NCBI RefSeq assembly: GCF_000142805.1
Contig: NC_013080.1
Coordinates: 1,240,001-1,304,000, forward strand
Reading direction: 5' to 3'
Length of the DNA: 64,000 nt
Source of the DNA: Lachancea thermotolerans CBS 6340
Lineage: Eukaryota > Ascomycota > Saccharomycetes > Saccharomycetales > Saccharomycetaceae
Under the pieces are notes generated by a model that ran no database searches, was not told the DNA's origin, and saw only the letters and a program-made list of their open reading frames with translations. A program made the position numbers and the translations under genes. Shown piece by piece: positions 48,238 to 58,956 of the stretch (position 1 is its first letter; each line of letters begins with the position of its first letter).

Positions 48238-49599
48238 ATGCTCAAATCTTGCTTTAAATTGCATTGGCCTTCAAATGCGGCCGGTTCCATATTGCGGTTC
48301 TGCACGAAGAGCTCGGCCGATTCGATCGCTGCATCCTCTCACGACGTGTCAGCGAAACAACAGCTGTTTATGACTGACCCGGTTTCTCCTGGCTCGGTGT
48401 TCTTTCTCCCAAATGGCACTAAGATTTTTAACAAGCTTGTGAACTTTATGAAGCTACAACAACAGAACAAATTTGGTTTCCAGGAAGTGATAACGCCGCT
48501 GATATATCGAAAATCATTATGGGAGCAGTCAGGTCATTGGGAGAACTACAAGGAGGACATGTTCCGCGTTGAAGGCCAAGATTTGCAAAAAGAGGAGTAT
48601 GGCTTGAAACCAATGAACTGCCCAGGTCACTGTATGGTCTTTAAACGGTTTGCAAGATCGTACAATGAACTACCTTTAAGGTATTCTGACTTCTCACCTT
48701 TGCATAGAAACGAGGCCTCTGGCGCATTGTCAGGACTTACTAGGGTTAGAAAGTTTCACCAAGATGATGGCCATATATTTTGTATCCCGGAACAGGTGGA
48801 ATCTGAGATTACGAAGTGCATCAAAATGCTTGATCTTTGCTACACTAAAGTGTTTCCTTTGGGTCGTGGGAACACACCGACAGATTACGAGTTAAGGCTT
48901 TCAACTAGACCGGAACATTATGTTGGTGACGTTAGTGTGTGGAATCACGCGGAAGCAATTTTAGAGGGTATCCTGAATAAATCAGGTAAGGTGTGGTCAA
49001 TTAATGCAGGAGATGGAGCCTTTTACGGTCCGAAAATTGATGTCCTTCTCGCTGACCATAACAACAAGCAGCACCAAGTGGCGACGATTCAGCTCGATTT
49101 CCAGCTTCCGGAGAGATTTGATTTAAAATATAAAGATAAAGACAATACCTTTAAAAGGCCAATTATGATTCACAGAGCTGTTTTTGGCTCTGTCGAACGG
49201 TTTATGGCTATGCTGATAGATTCGAATGAGGGAAAATGGCCTTTCTGGCTTAATCCACATCAGTGCATGATTGTTCCGCTAAATACGAAGAACGAAGCCC
49301 TTGTACACAAGGCGAATGACTTAGCCAGGGCTTTGAGGGGTGAAGACACCCCTGCTGACGAACCGGTTAAACTTAACAGCTTCCATTTCAATGTTGATAT
49401 TGATGACCGTGCGGAGCCAACGGGATATAGAATTAAAGAAGCAATAGAGAAAAACTATTCCTTCTTAATCATGGTTGGTACCAAAGAAATTGAAAGTGGC
49501 AAATACGCTATAAGGACTAGAGAGTCCAGGGATTTAGAGCACTTGACGCTAGATGAAATAATACAAAAGTTTTCCAACCTAGAATCTAACTTCAAATAG
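48238..49599 (+). CDS. MST1: Mitochondrial threonyl-tRNA synthetase
   Basis: Class II synthetase charging mitochondrial tRNA-Thr. It has 453 residues (S. cerevisiae 462). A short presequence is followed directly by the catalytic domain: motif 1 around GFQEVITPLIYRKSLWEQSGH, the zinc ligands in MNCPGHCM, motif 2 RNEASGALSGLTRVRKFHQDD and motif 3 HRAVFGSVERFMAML. The anticodon-binding domain lies at about 345-453. The N-terminal TGS and editing domains of cytosolic ThrRS are absent, as in Mst1. The ATG at 48238 (MLKSCFKLHWP); the upstream start is TTG. 125 bp after the AlaX-like gene. Confidence 0.96.
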   Translation: MLKSCFKLHWPSNAAGSILRFCTKSSADSIAASSHDVSAKQQLFMTDPVSPGSVFFLPNGTKIFNKLVNFMKLQQQNKFGFQEVITPLIYRKSLWEQSGHWENYKEDMFRVEGQDLQKEEYGLKPMNCPGHCMVFKRFARSYNELPLRYSDFSPLHRNEASGALSGLTRVRKFHQDDGHIFCIPEQVESEITKCIKMLDLCYTKVFPLGRGNTPTDYELRLSTRPEHYVGDVSVWNHAEAILEGILNKSGKVWSINAGDGAFYGPKIDVLLADHNNKQHQVATIQLDFQLPERFDLKYKDKDNTFKRPIMIHRAVFGSVERFMAMLIDSNEGKWPFWLNPHQCMIVPLNTKNEALVHKANDLARALRGEDTPADEPVKLNSFHFNVDIDDRAEPTGYRIKEAIEKNYSFLIMVGTKEIESGKYAIRTRESRDLEHLTLDEIIQKFSNLESNFK

Positions 49600-49631
49600 T
49601 TCAACTTGGTGACACAATTGAAAGTTAATAT

Positions 49632-50873
49632 TCACACTTTTCGAACCTCATAATTTAAAGTGTACAGTGGGGAAAGACTTCCTATCTCATCTGGCCATAT
49701 AGTTTCCGGTAAATAGTTTCCATTTTCCAACAAAAACATTTGACGTTCTCTCAAGTCTGCTGTATTTATTTGTTCTAGCTGAGTTTCGCATGACTTCAAA
49801 ATTTGCGATAATTTGGCTGCTGTTTCTTTCCTTCTCTTCACTTCCTTAAGCAAATTGTGATAACTTCTTTCAAAATTAGCGTAAAAATCCAAGAGGTTTC
49901 GAGTTTGCCTTATGTCCTCAAGACAAGATGCTTTGAATTTTTGGATTAGCGCTGATATTCCCTCAAACACAGATATGTATTCTTCATGTTTTCGAAGTTC
50001 AGTCAGCAATTTTGAAAGGGTAGCCTGCATTTTTGCCTTATCTGCGTCTCTTTCATCCAGTAACATGTTCACTTTCCTCACAAAAGAAGCAACATCTATA
50101 GCAGCATCTTGAAGCAGAGAGTTTATAGCTGCAAGGTCCTTGTCATCCCGTTCGACAATTTCAAACAAATTCTGAGCATCCTCAGGTGAGACTGAACGAG
50201 AACTCAATGCGCTGCATTTATCAAAATGATCTGTAAAGGACTTTAAGAAGTCAGCTAGTTCTTGTTCCAGTTGATCTGCCTCATTGGTAAACTCTTCATT
50301 GAGTTTTAAATTTTCCCTGCACTGATCCCCGAATTTGCTGCTGAACTCGTCTCGCAGACCCTTCATTCGGCTTTCAACTAACTGGCTCTGGACTTTTGCT
50401 AGCATTGTTTGATATTGACGGGTTATATTCTCCACTTGTTTCCTTATGGTAGGGATTTCATTCAGCTTACTATCCAGAATATGAGAAGAATCCCTCGAGA
50501 TGAAGTCACCAAGCTTAGAGTTATGCTGCTGGTCGATCTCGTTCGTGATATTATCAAGCTTATTCATCATCTTTGTAATTTCATTTTGCCAAAACTTCAT
50601 GTCATTGACGAGTCGTACTAAGACGGTTTGAGACCATTCTTCCTCAATCAAATTCCTCCCAATGCCCTCTCGTAGCAAGATTTCAGAAAGAAACTTCGTT
50701 TGCTGTTGGATGCAGTCTAGCACAAAGTGCAGCTTCGATTGGAACTTCTGCCACTCCCTTATTCGTAACTTCGTGGTTGTAAGGTGGTCGTTTGACTCCT
50801 GACATATCAACTTTGCGCCAGTCAAGAACTTTCTTGAGTTTTCAAGAAGCTTTTCAATGACAGCTTCATTCAT
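49632..50873 (-). CDS. ATG17: Autophagy scaffold Atg17
   Basis: Scaffold of the Atg1 complex (with Atg29-Atg31 and Atg13) at the pre-autophagosomal structure under starvation. It has 413 residues (S. cerevisiae 417), almost entirely helical/coiled-coil as expected for the crescent-shaped dimer. Conserved ends are ENSRKFLTGAKLICQESNDHL and LPETIWPDEIGSLSPLYTL. The ATG is complementary to 50871-50873. It converges with MST1 (32 bp between stops) and diverges from SPP382 (141 bp), matching the YLR423C-YLR424W order. Confidence 0.95.
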   Translation of the reverse strand: MNEAVIEKLLENSRKFLTGAKLICQESNDHLTTTKLRIREWQKFQSKLHFVLDCIQQQTKFLSEILLREGIGRNLIEEEWSQTVLVRLVNDMKFWQNEITKMMNKLDNITNEIDQQHNSKLGDFISRDSSHILDSKLNEIPTIRKQVENITRQYQTMLAKVQSQLVESRMKGLRDEFSSKFGDQCRENLKLNEEFTNEADQLEQELADFLKSFTDHFDKCSALSSRSVSPEDAQNLFEIVERDDKDLAAINSLLQDAAIDVASFVRKVNMLLDERDADKAKMQATLSKLLTELRKHEEYISVFEGISALIQKFKASCLEDIRQTRNLLDFYANFERSYHNLLKEVKRRKETAAKLSQILKSCETQLEQINTADLRERQMFLLENGNYLPETIWPDEIGSLSPLYTLNYEVRKV

Positions 50874-51014
50874 TTCATGACTTGATGTAGCTTCCCACTA
50901 TCAGATGGTCACTCACTGACATATAGAAACCTGAAATTTAATTACTATCATATTTTAGTCTTAACAGAACACTGGTTTTCGGAAACAAATTGATAATGTC
51001 GAATAGAGGGAGAC

Positions 51015-52934
51015 ATGCAATCAATCCCCCAGCCTGCTGGAAGCGATACAAGTGACAATGATGCACCTGCTAGTAAAGAAATGCCTACGCCCTCTAAACC
51101 CCTCATAAAAAAGTACGGCATTGGAGCCAAACTGCTTGCGCAGATGGGCTACGTGGAGGGAGAGGGTTTGGGCCTCAATAAATCAGGAATCACTGTGCCA
51201 ATAGAAGCTTCCAAACGCCCTCAAAGTTTAGGGCTTGGTACGCCTGGAATGATGACTACCAGGGATGACTATAGTAGCTCTGACGAAGATGAACCCGACC
51301 TTAGTAGTACTGCCGTACGCTTCGAGGTTGGCAAGGATGTAACAGATATCAAAACAGAAGAAGAGACCTTGCAAGCATTGAAAGACTTGGGTTTGAATGC
51401 TTTGGCGGCCAAAGTCGGAGATTCCTTGACTCGAGAAAACATCCCTCACTTCCAAAAACAAGAATCTAAAACACTTATTGGGGACTTGATAGATGTTACG
51501 AAGCAACTCCAAGAATCCAGTGCTACATTAGCATCATTAAAGAACAGAATTGAGGACTGTGTGGCTGAAGAGGTTCAAGTTTCTCGAATCAAGTATCTTG
51601 TTAACGAGCCAGCTCCTCTCATAGAAAAGATCACACTTGCAATGGCTCTAGAAGATCTAGAATTGAGAGATAAACTCATTGCACATTTTCTCTCAACGGA
51701 GCTTGATTTTTCCAACGGTCCACCGAGTCTCGATCCCGAGAGTGAAGTATTGAAGTTGCTCAACACCATTGTCGATTTGGTCTCTTACGAGACGGATTCT
51801 TCCAATTCGCGACTTAGCAGAACACAGACTATAATATATCGCTATGTTTTTTCAAGGCTGCGATCGATTTGGGAAGAGTTTGAGATGTCGCAAGATAAAG
51901 TTGATTTATTTTTAACCTTTTTGCTTTACTATGAGCCGATTCTGGAGTTTATTAACTGTTCAGCTTTTATCCTAAAGACATACGTTTTACCAAAGTTGCA
52001 CAAAGCCATCAAAAAGTGGAGTGTCTGCGGCGAATATTCGAACTCGCCGAGAGAATGGTATTTTAATTTCACTGCATTTTTAGACCGAGGGGCTTGCGAT
52101 GCATTGGATGGCGAAATCGAAGGAAAGTTTGTTCGGTATCTTGAGAGCTGGTATCATCGCGAAACCCCAACAACCGAGGCCGATCTTTTTTTTGTGAAAC
52201 AAGTGTTGGGAAGAGCCAAGTTTGAATTAATTTGCCATGATATATTTCTGCCACGCTTTTTGGATCAAGTTTGGGAGCGGTACTTCGACCCGTTTGTGGA
52301 GTTAGAGGACTCCTGTTCTGGGGAAGGCATAGGGTACTACAAAGAAGTTTTGCGCCGCTGCCGCCCTTTGCTTACGGAAGAGGTTCGCGCCACCATAACA
52401 GAGGCAGAATTTCAGGATATTAATCAAATACTTTACCAATGGTTCTGTTTTTCGCGGAAAAACTTCATTCCTGAGGCGACGTTTTGGTTCAACAGCCTGA
52501 TAAACAGATTCTATGTGGATCTGTCCAACTCTGAAATCGCCAATATTAAAAGGACTCTTTCTTTTCTAGGACACCCTTCTCTTGATCCGATCCACGATGA
52601 GTGCTTTTCGCTGAAAGATGCGCTAGGTCTTGACAGCAAAAGCGCAAATGAGTTTACATTCAAGTCAATTCCTATGAGGAAAGTTACAGTCTCTTTCAAG
52701 GAGGTTGTTCAGGACTACTGCGACAGTCATGGTTTACTTTTTCGCAAAACCAATGGTGAATTTGCGAGACTGCGTATAGGTTTAGGCGACGATATTGTTG
52801 TCCCAGTTTTCAGCATTCAGTCAGAAGCATCAAGTTGTCATGTGGCCATCTATAACGACGTGATTTGGCTGAAAGATTCTAATTCTAACTATACACCGAT
52901 ATTCATATGGCAACTGGAAGGTTTGCTCGCTTGA
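51015..52934 (+). CDS. SPP382: G-patch spliceosome disassembly factor Spp382/Ntr1
   Basis: Partner of Ntr2 and activator of the DEAH helicase Prp43 in releasing excised introns. It has 639 residues (S. cerevisiae 708). The G-patch is near the N-terminus (about 33-80): KYGIGAKLLAQMGYVEGEGLGL, then SLGLGTPG. The remainder is the GC-factor (TFIP11-like) helical domain with many Trp/Phe residues. The ATG at 51015 is first in frame. Overlapping short minus-strand frames are shadows. Confidence 0.94.
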   Translation: MQSIPQPAGSDTSDNDAPASKEMPTPSKPLIKKYGIGAKLLAQMGYVEGEGLGLNKSGITVPIEASKRPQSLGLGTPGMMTTRDDYSSSDEDEPDLSSTAVRFEVGKDVTDIKTEEETLQALKDLGLNALAAKVGDSLTRENIPHFQKQESKTLIGDLIDVTKQLQESSATLASLKNRIEDCVAEEVQVSRIKYLVNEPAPLIEKITLAMALEDLELRDKLIAHFLSTELDFSNGPPSLDPESEVLKLLNTIVDLVSYETDSSNSRLSRTQTIIYRYVFSRLRSIWEEFEMSQDKVDLFLTFLLYYEPILEFINCSAFILKTYVLPKLHKAIKKWSVCGEYSNSPREWYFNFTAFLDRGACDALDGEIEGKFVRYLESWYHRETPTTEADLFFVKQVLGRAKFELICHDIFLPRFLDQVWERYFDPFVELEDSCSGEGIGYYKEVLRRCRPLLTEEVRATITEAEFQDINQILYQWFCFSRKNFIPEATFWFNSLINRFYVDLSNSEIANIKRTLSFLGHPSLDPIHDECFSLKDALGLDSKSANEFTFKSIPMRKVTVSFKEVVQDYCDSHGLLFRKTNGEFARLRIGLGDDIVVPVFSIQSEASSCHVAIYNDVIWLKDSNSNYTPIFIWQLEGLLA

Positions 52935-53018
52935 TTTGCGTGTAACTAATAATATATGTACTAAGGTGGCTATTTACATGTCTTTTTTACTTCTGCAAAA
53001 TGGAGGAAAGAAGGGCAG

Positions 53019-53729
53019 CTACTCGGGCTTGACGCCTTTGTCACTGCTCTTTGTATCTTCCTTTAACTCTTCCTCCAGATGTTCAAAGTCAGCCTCTTGC
53101 TGTTTCATAGGTTTCGTTTCTTCTGGTGAAGTCATTTTAGCTTCTGAGGGGGGTTGACTTTGGTCACTACTCTGAGATTCCAACTGCGCAGCAGCCTCAG
53201 CAGCGTCTTCTTCATCTTTGATCTGTTCAGCGTAATGCTCTGGGTACTTTCTGAAGCAGTCCTGCATTCCCTTGAATTTTTCGATGCAGTCAATGCCTTT
53301 AGGATCCTCTTCGGAGTACACAAAGCACGAGAACGCGGCCTTGAACTCTTCGCCGCAAGGCCCTTGCGCCATACCACCTAGGCATGGACAGTCCCAGTTT
53401 ATTTCCCCTGTGTCCGGATCATAAGCCGATTGAGGCTTCTTCTCGGAATCGTCCCCGTTTTGGCCCTTTTTCTCAGTTTCGCCTTTCTCAGAAACTACAG
53501 CTAGGGCTTCCTTTTCGGCCTCAATCTTTTCGGACCCTTCTAGAGCAAGATAGGAGCCTGCCGCGAGCATGCCGAGCATTGAGCCTGCCGCTACAGAGGC
53601 ACTGGCCAACCTAAAACGGGACGTGGCAAACTGTCTGTTCACGTTCCCATAAGATAGCAGTCTCCTCTGGGCAAAGGACTGTCTGAAGAGATTTAGACGA
53701 CGAACGCCAAGCAACCCGGTACGGTACAT
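53019..53729 (-). CDS. MIA40: Mitochondrial intermembrane-space import oxidoreductase Mia40
   Basis: Disulfide carrier of the intermembrane space that oxidatively folds small Cys-rich proteins with Erv1. It has 236 residues (S. cerevisiae 403). A presequence rich in Arg ([19 protein letters not shown]) is followed by a membrane anchor (about 50-68) and an acidic linker. The catalytic core has the redox CPC motif in WDCPCLGGM and twin CX9C pairs, [11 protein letters not shown] and [11 protein letters not shown]. The C-terminal acidic tail is short, which accounts for part of the size difference. The ATG is complementary to 53727-53729; further upstream there is only a TTG. Confidence 0.94.
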   Translation of the reverse strand: MYRTGLLGVRRLNLFRQSFAQRRLLSYGNVNRQFATSRFRLASASVAAGSMLGMLAAGSYLALEGSEKIEAEKEALAVVSEKGETEKKGQNGDDSEKKPQSAYDPDTGEINWDCPCLGGMAQGPCGEEFKAAFSCFVYSEEDPKGIDCIEKFKGMQDCFRKYPEHYAEQIKDEEDAAEAAAQLESQSSDQSQPPSEAKMTSPEETKPMKQQEADFEHLEEELKEDTKSSDKGVKPE

Positions 53730-54040
53730 TTTCTGGGCAAAGATATTGCTAACTTGGGGAATGTGATGATTAACTTGAGAGTAGATTATCAAAATGCATT
53801 ATTCTGCTAAACTCAATTTCAGGCAGTGGCTTGCTTCGGTTGTTACCCGGTCTGGTTCCGTACTTAGTCATCTCAATACGTATATAGTAATGTTTATTAT
53901 GTAATAGTTTATCGTGACATGTGTTTTTATACGGTTGGGGCCTGCCCTTCCAACGAAGGATTAGACGAGTGAAGCGGGGGAACCGCTGCTCAACGAACAA
54001 TCATTTAAAGGATCGAAACAAAGCATTAAAGGCATTAGCA
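53730..54040. other. Divergent promoter of MIA40 and YKT6
   Basis: A 311-bp gap with a Reb1-like site and no gene of its own. The YKT6 frame is open upstream to 53921 but without an ATG that fits the family. Confidence 0.65.
53843..53849 (+). promoter_or_regulatory. Candidate Reb1 site between MIA40 and YKT6
   Basis: TTACCCG core (followed by G), 114 bp from the MIA40 ATG and 192 bp from the YKT6 ATG. Confidence 0.5.
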
Positions 54041-54643
54041 ATGAAAATTTACTACATCGGCGTACTTAGAAACACCACAGAAAAGGCGCTGGAGCTATGC
54101 TCGGTCAAGGACTTGTCTCAGTTTGGGTTTTTCGAGAGAAATGGTGTGGCCCAGTTTATGACGTTCTTCTCAGAAACAGTGGCCGCTAGGACTTCTGCTG
54201 GTCAGAGACAGAGTATTGAGGAGGGAAACTACATCGGTCATGTCTATAGCCGGGCTGAAGGATGTTGCGGAGTCCTCATCACAGACAAAGAGTATCCTGT
54301 GAGGCCTGCGTACACCTTGCTAAACAAAATACTGGATGAGTATCTGGTCGCGCACCCACCAGCGGAGTGGCGCGACATCACAACCACGAACGATGGCCTC
54401 GGACTCAAGGAGTTGGATATCTACATCTCCAAGTATCAGGACCCATCCCAGGCGGACTCTATAATGCGCGTACAGCAGGAGCTGGATGAGACTAAGATCG
54501 TGCTCCATAAGACCATCGAATCTGTTCTGCAGAGAGGCGAGAGGCTTGACAATCTGGTCGACAAGTCAGAGAGCCTGTCTGCAAGCTCTCGTATGTTTTA
54601 CAAGCAGGCCAAGAAAACCAACTCGTGTTGTACACTTATGTAA
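54041..54643 (+). CDS. YKT6: R-SNARE Ykt6
   Basis: Essential lipid-anchored R-SNARE in Golgi, endosome, vacuole and autophagosome fusion. It has 200 residues, identical in length to S. cerevisiae Ykt6. The longin domain (about 1-135) starts [19 protein letters not shown]. The SNARE motif (about 140-195) has the zero-layer Arg in [18 protein letters not shown]. The C-terminus CCTLM is a farnesylation box with an adjacent palmitoylatable Cys. The start is set at 54041 by the family N-terminus. Confidence 0.97.
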   Translation: MKIYYIGVLRNTTEKALELCSVKDLSQFGFFERNGVAQFMTFFSETVAARTSAGQRQSIEEGNYIGHVYSRAEGCCGVLITDKEYPVRPAYTLLNKILDEYLVAHPPAEWRDITTTNDGLGLKELDIYISKYQDPSQADSIMRVQQELDETKIVLHKTIESVLQRGERLDNLVDKSESLSASSRMFYKQAKKTNSCCTLM

Positions 54644-54776
54644 CTGCTAATTAACAAGGCATTCGAAAACGGGTACTTACGAAAGAAGCACTTGACTGCA
54701 GCAATCTGTGATTTGTTGAGGTGTGCGGCACTCAACCAGGTTGCAAATCATTTCTATGAAATAGATGCAAAAATAA

Positions 54777-54850
54777 CGACCTCGGTGAGGATTGAACTCA
54801 CGATCTTGCGATTAACAGTCGCACGCCTTAACCAGCTTGGCCACGAAGTC
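54777..54850 (-). tRNA. tRNA-Asn (anticodon GUU)
   Basis: A 74-nt tRNA whose acceptor GACTTCG pairs with CGAGGTC, with discriminator G. The anticodon loop contains GTT (CTGTTAA). The T-loop is GTTCAATCC. A T5 terminator follows on the minus strand (A5 at 54769-54773). Nearly identical to S. cerevisiae tRNA-Asn(GUU). No intron. It sits between YKT6 and TUS1. Confidence 0.97.
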
Positions 54851-54993
54851 TTATATGTTGAGAAGATTGATTAGTCAGACTATATCACTAGTAAAATATC
54901 ACATGAAGTCAATTTATCTGATTAGGTAGTAAACATCAATATATACAGCTATAACTTGGTGACCCAAAGCGCTCTGGACCCTGACGCACCAAA

Positions 54994-57900
54994 ATGGCGC
55001 GCAGCCGATGGGTAGACCAAGATATAGATAATGCGAAGCCAAAGCTACCGGCTCTCCCGCCTCTTGTCACAGCTCAAGTTACCCCTGAACGGACATTGCG
55101 AGACAGGGATCAAGTTCCCATTGGATGGTCGCAGATAAAGAGTGGGGCCGCAACTCTTAGCAGTGGCCCTAGTCCCTCATCCTCTTCGGATGCTAGCGCT
55201 TTCTCACCTCACTCGGCATCGAGCGTTCGAACGAGGAGACCACCACCCCCACTAGTTGGTGCGGAATCGCTTTCCCCCAGAATCAATAACAATTCCGCCG
55301 CGCAGAGGGCGCAGAGAACCCCAGCATCGCCGCTTAGCTATAAGTCTCCATTTGTTGGAGAGCAGGAACTATTCGAACCGATCACGCGTAGCAATTCAAA
55401 GGCCCGTGTTTTTAAGTCGCCTTTTGTGGGTGATTCGAGCGTTCTCATGCCAGCTGCTTTGGAGGGCGGAAAACTTGAATGGACAAATCAAATTGACAAT
55501 GGCAGTCCACCGGAAGTTGTTTTCAGCAATGATCCGCGTAAATCTGATGAAATGAAAGGATTAAAGGCTTTGCCGCCCTTGCCGCCAAGAAACCAAAACT
55601 CTGCGCTTCTGTCCGTAGACAAACTAGCGGGAGATAACGTCGCCCAGTTAAACTTAGGAGTCGGGCCTCTAGAAAAAAGCGATAAAAACTTCGAGGAACC
55701 GCTAAAACCATTCACTAATGATATGCGGCACCGCAGTGACAAGAGGACGATATCTGATAGCATAAGTAGCTATTATTCGAGTTCCAATTACGCTTTTAAT
55801 GACGAACTTGGTAAACACAGCAGCTTTAATTCGATTGCCGGCAATCGCCCTCTACAGCACGTTCCCAGCGTTACAGCCCCAACGCAGCCATTCAGCATCG
55901 ATTTACTGGACGAAAACAAGTTATACCAGTGCTATACTGTCTCTTTACTCTCTGATATTTATGAATGGCTGCTGAAGGTGTACTTTGAGTGGTTTAATGA
56001 ATACGTCTTTCATAAGATTGAGTTCTTTCAAATGGTGCAGTTATTACTGGAATTTCAACTGCCTGTCTCTTGCGACCAGGATATTGTTGATTCGAATGTG
56101 GATAGAGTAATAGAATCGCTTGTTTTGCAAGGCGCGGTCCGGTTTGAGGGAGACACTGTCAACTCATCCTCGGACGAAATTACCATCATAGTCGCAGGTT
56201 TAGCTGTGCAAGGAGTTTTTACAGCCTTGTTACCATGCTACTCTTATGAAGGTCAGAGAATTCTAAGCAACCAAGATCCGCATTGCTACTGCCCAAGGTG
56301 CCCTTCAAAGTTTATGAAACAGTCGAGGCCAGTCCTCAAAGTTTCTGAAATCATTAACAAAAGTGTTGGGCTCTGGACTGATTACTGGAAGCTTACCCCC
56401 GAGGAATTAACCGAAATAAACCCTCGAGAAGTCAAAAGGCAAAGTCTATTCTTTGACTTGATTATCTTGGAGGAACGATCTTTGAACTTGGCAAATGCAG
56501 CAGTCGAAATTTATGGAAGTCAGTTTGATCCTAGTCTCCTTCCTGAAGATCCAAATTTTAAAAAGCTGGCATTTGATATTTTTGAGCCGATGGTTGAGCT
56601 TCACAAAGAGTATCTGCTAACTCCGCTTTTTTGGAAGCTCAAATCTCGTGGAAAATTCATTGATGGCGTAGGCAAATTTTACCTCCAGTGGTGCAATTCA
56701 GCACGCGAATTGTATGTGCAGTATGCAGAAAGCATGGCGACGGTTCATGAAATTATAAGCTGGGAGAAAGCGCACAAAACGAGATTCTCGTTGTGGTTAA
56801 AAGACATTGATAACTCACCCGAAATCTCTCGATCAAAACTTTACCATGACGTTATATTTTTTGGGGGCTTTTTTAAAGCGCTGCAGAACATTCCTGTTAC
56901 TCTTAGTTCCATTTTGAAATGCACTGATCAATCTATGGAGGATTATGAGTACCTCAAACTCGCAATAGCTGATATCAAGGCACTTAATGCAACCGTCGAC
57001 ACTGTTCATGGAAATGCTATCGACCACCGAAGGGTAGTTCGGTTTGCGAGACAGCTGGTTCTTGGCTCAGGGTCGAATAGTAGCACAGTTGGATATGTCA
57101 ATATTAATGATGGAAATCCTAATGCACAATCAGCGCAAGAGAAACTTGATTTGAGGCTCAATGAAAAATCAAGAAAGCTACTGAACTCTGGGCCTGTACA
57201 CAAAAAAAGGGAGCTTTGGATTGAGAATGCCCAGTTATATCTAGTATTGCTAGACAACTATCTTCTCATTACCGAAGATGTCACAAGAAACAATGAAACC
57301 AAATACAAATTGTGTGAGAGGCCAATACCGATTGACTATTTGAGTTTGGAGTCTAAAGAAGATTTAAAGCTTTCCAAGTTCAGCAGCGATCAGCAGGAGC
57401 ATTCGTCTCTTGAGAGTAGAAGTAATTCTAGACCAGCCATATCTGCCGCGAAATCAAACAGGCTTTCTCTTTATGGATCTAGATTCTCCCCTTTACATTC
57501 AAAAACATTACACAATGAAATCCAAGCGTTGCAAAACAAAAACGAAAGCTCGGATCACCAGGAATCATCAATCACTTTCAAGGTTAGAAACACAGCAACA
57601 AACGAGTCCTTCACCTTCTCTACATCAACTATTGAAGAACGAGATGCATGGGTATCTTCCTTGGTTTCTTGCTTCAAGGCTCATCACGCGAAAAATAACT
57701 CCAGAATATTTTTATTGAGTTGTCTCACTGACATGTTCAGCTATGAAGAGGGGCAGGCTCCTACAAATTTACCAGTGGTTCATGAGGGAAGCGCTATTGA
57801 CTCTGCTTTGAAGGCGTACTATGCAAAAAGTCCGCCGGAGAAAGACGGCATTAGCGCAGAAATTCGGTGTACAGTACTCTTGCCTTACGAAGGAAAGACC

Positions 57901-58956
57901 TTTGTTTTATGTGCCACCAATCAAAGCATCTACATGAGATGTGTGGACTATTCAAATAAATGGAAGAACATTTTGATCTTAAGCAAAGTCACTAGAATGC
58001 AAGCTAATGCTCGCCTTGGCTTATTTTTTGTTCTGGCGGATAGGAGGCTGTGTTATTTTAACATTCCCAGCATTGTGTGTGCTTATTTCGGTGCAAGTGA
58101 GTACCTTTCCCAAAAACAAATAACGGGCATCATTTTACAGGAGAAAGTTGGTTTTTTCAAAGTTGTTGACGATTTTGGCAATTCGAGGCAACTATTCTTC
58201 GAACGCAAGGGAAAGATCGTGGTGCTTACTCCAGAATTTGACAGGCTAACAAAAAAGCTGAAATTTTTTAAGTTCTACAAAGAATACAGATTGCCAAGTT
58301 CGGCCAATGGGCTAGTCTCAACTGATGTCAAGGACATTGCAGTCTTTCCGAAAAGTTTCATAGTATGTTCGTCAAAAGGGGCGTTGTTATTCAACGATTC
58401 ATTCAACGATGTTGGTCTCTTTTTGCCAAGTTTTCTCAATGACAAAACGATATCAGATCATCAACACCACTTTACTCATCATGCCGTGAAATCCTACAAA
58501 GACTCACTTTCAAAGATGGATTCGTCGAAACAGAAAATGGCAAGCTATGTCAAAACTGATATTTTGAACCGAAAGACAAGTTGTGTTGGATGCTTCCAGC
58601 TTAGTGACAATGATTTCATCATTATATATGATGAAGCAGTTTTGAGGGTCAATCAAAATGGCGAAATACCGGACTGGAAAGCCGACATATTGGTTTTGGA
58701 CTTCTACTGTTTGGCAGCATCTTTAACTGAGGAGTTCCTCATATTATTCGGCGAGAATCTTGTTCAAATTTATGACCTAAATTACGCAGGAATCATTTTG
58801 AATAATAAGCTTAGTAGGCTGACTCCAATACAAATCATTAAGAGTAAGAAAATCAAGCTGATACATTCTGATCGTACTGAGAGTCCAACGATCACCTTAA
58901 GCCATCCTTCGATTCCTGGAAGACAGCTGGTTCTTGCGTTTCAACTTGAAGGATAA
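54994..58956 (+). CDS. TUS1: Rho1 guanine exchange factor Tus1
   Basis: Exchange factor for Rho1 in the cell-wall-integrity pathway and cytokinesis. It has 1,320 residues (S. cerevisiae 1,307). The N-terminal third is Ser/Pro-rich and probably disordered, with two SPFVGEQ/SPFVGDS-like motifs (about 113-145). Then come a DEP-like region (about 310-420), the DH domain (about 480-680; QSLFFDLIILEERSLNLAN), a PH domain (about 735-895) and a CNH domain (about 930-1,300). The ATG at 54994. Follows tRNA-Asn on the opposite strand. Confidence 0.95.
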   Translation: MARSRWVDQDIDNAKPKLPALPPLVTAQVTPERTLRDRDQVPIGWSQIKSGAATLSSGPSPSSSSDASAFSPHSASSVRTRRPPPPLVGAESLSPRINNNSAAQRAQRTPASPLSYKSPFVGEQELFEPITRSNSKARVFKSPFVGDSSVLMPAALEGGKLEWTNQIDNGSPPEVVFSNDPRKSDEMKGLKALPPLPPRNQNSALLSVDKLAGDNVAQLNLGVGPLEKSDKNFEEPLKPFTNDMRHRSDKRTISDSISSYYSSSNYAFNDELGKHSSFNSIAGNRPLQHVPSVTAPTQPFSIDLLDENKLYQCYTVSLLSDIYEWLLKVYFEWFNEYVFHKIEFFQMVQLLLEFQLPVSCDQDIVDSNVDRVIESLVLQGAVRFEGDTVNSSSDEITIIVAGLAVQGVFTALLPCYSYEGQRILSNQDPHCYCPRCPSKFMKQSRPVLKVSEIINKSVGLWTDYWKLTPEELTEINPREVKRQSLFFDLIILEERSLNLANAAVEIYGSQFDPSLLPEDPNFKKLAFDIFEPMVELHKEYLLTPLFWKLKSRGKFIDGVGKFYLQWCNSARELYVQYAESMATVHEIISWEKAHKTRFSLWLKDIDNSPEISRSKLYHDVIFFGGFFKALQNIPVTLSSILKCTDQSMEDYEYLKLAIADIKALNATVDTVHGNAIDHRRVVRFARQLVLGSGSNSSTVGYVNINDGNPNAQSAQEKLDLRLNEKSRKLLNSGPVHKKRELWIENAQLYLVLLDNYLLITEDVTRNNETKYKLCERPIPIDYLSLESKEDLKLSKFSSDQQEHSSLESRSNSRPAISAAKSNRLSLYGSRFSPLHSKTLHNEIQALQNKNESSDHQESSITFKVRNTATNESFTFSTSTIEERDAWVSSLVSCFKAHHAKNNSRIFLLSCLTDMFSYEEGQAPTNLPVVHEGSAIDSALKAYYAKSPPEKDGISAEIRCTVLLPYEGKTFVLCATNQSIYMRCVDYSNKWKNILILSKVTRMQANARLGLFFVLADRRLCYFNIPSIVCAYFGASEYLSQKQITGIILQEKVGFFKVVDDFGNSRQLFFERKGKIVVLTPEFDRLTKKLKFFKFYKEYRLPSSANGLVSTDVKDIAVFPKSFIVCSSKGALLFNDSFNDVGLFLPSFLNDKTISDHQHHFTHHAVKSYKDSLSKMDSSKQKMASYVKTDILNRKTSCVGCFQLSDNDFIIIYDEAVLRVNQNGEIPDWKADILVLDFYCLAASLTEEFLILFGENLVQIYDLNYAGIILNNKLSRLTPIQIIKSKKIKLIHSDRTESPTITLSHPSIPGRQLVLAFQLEG

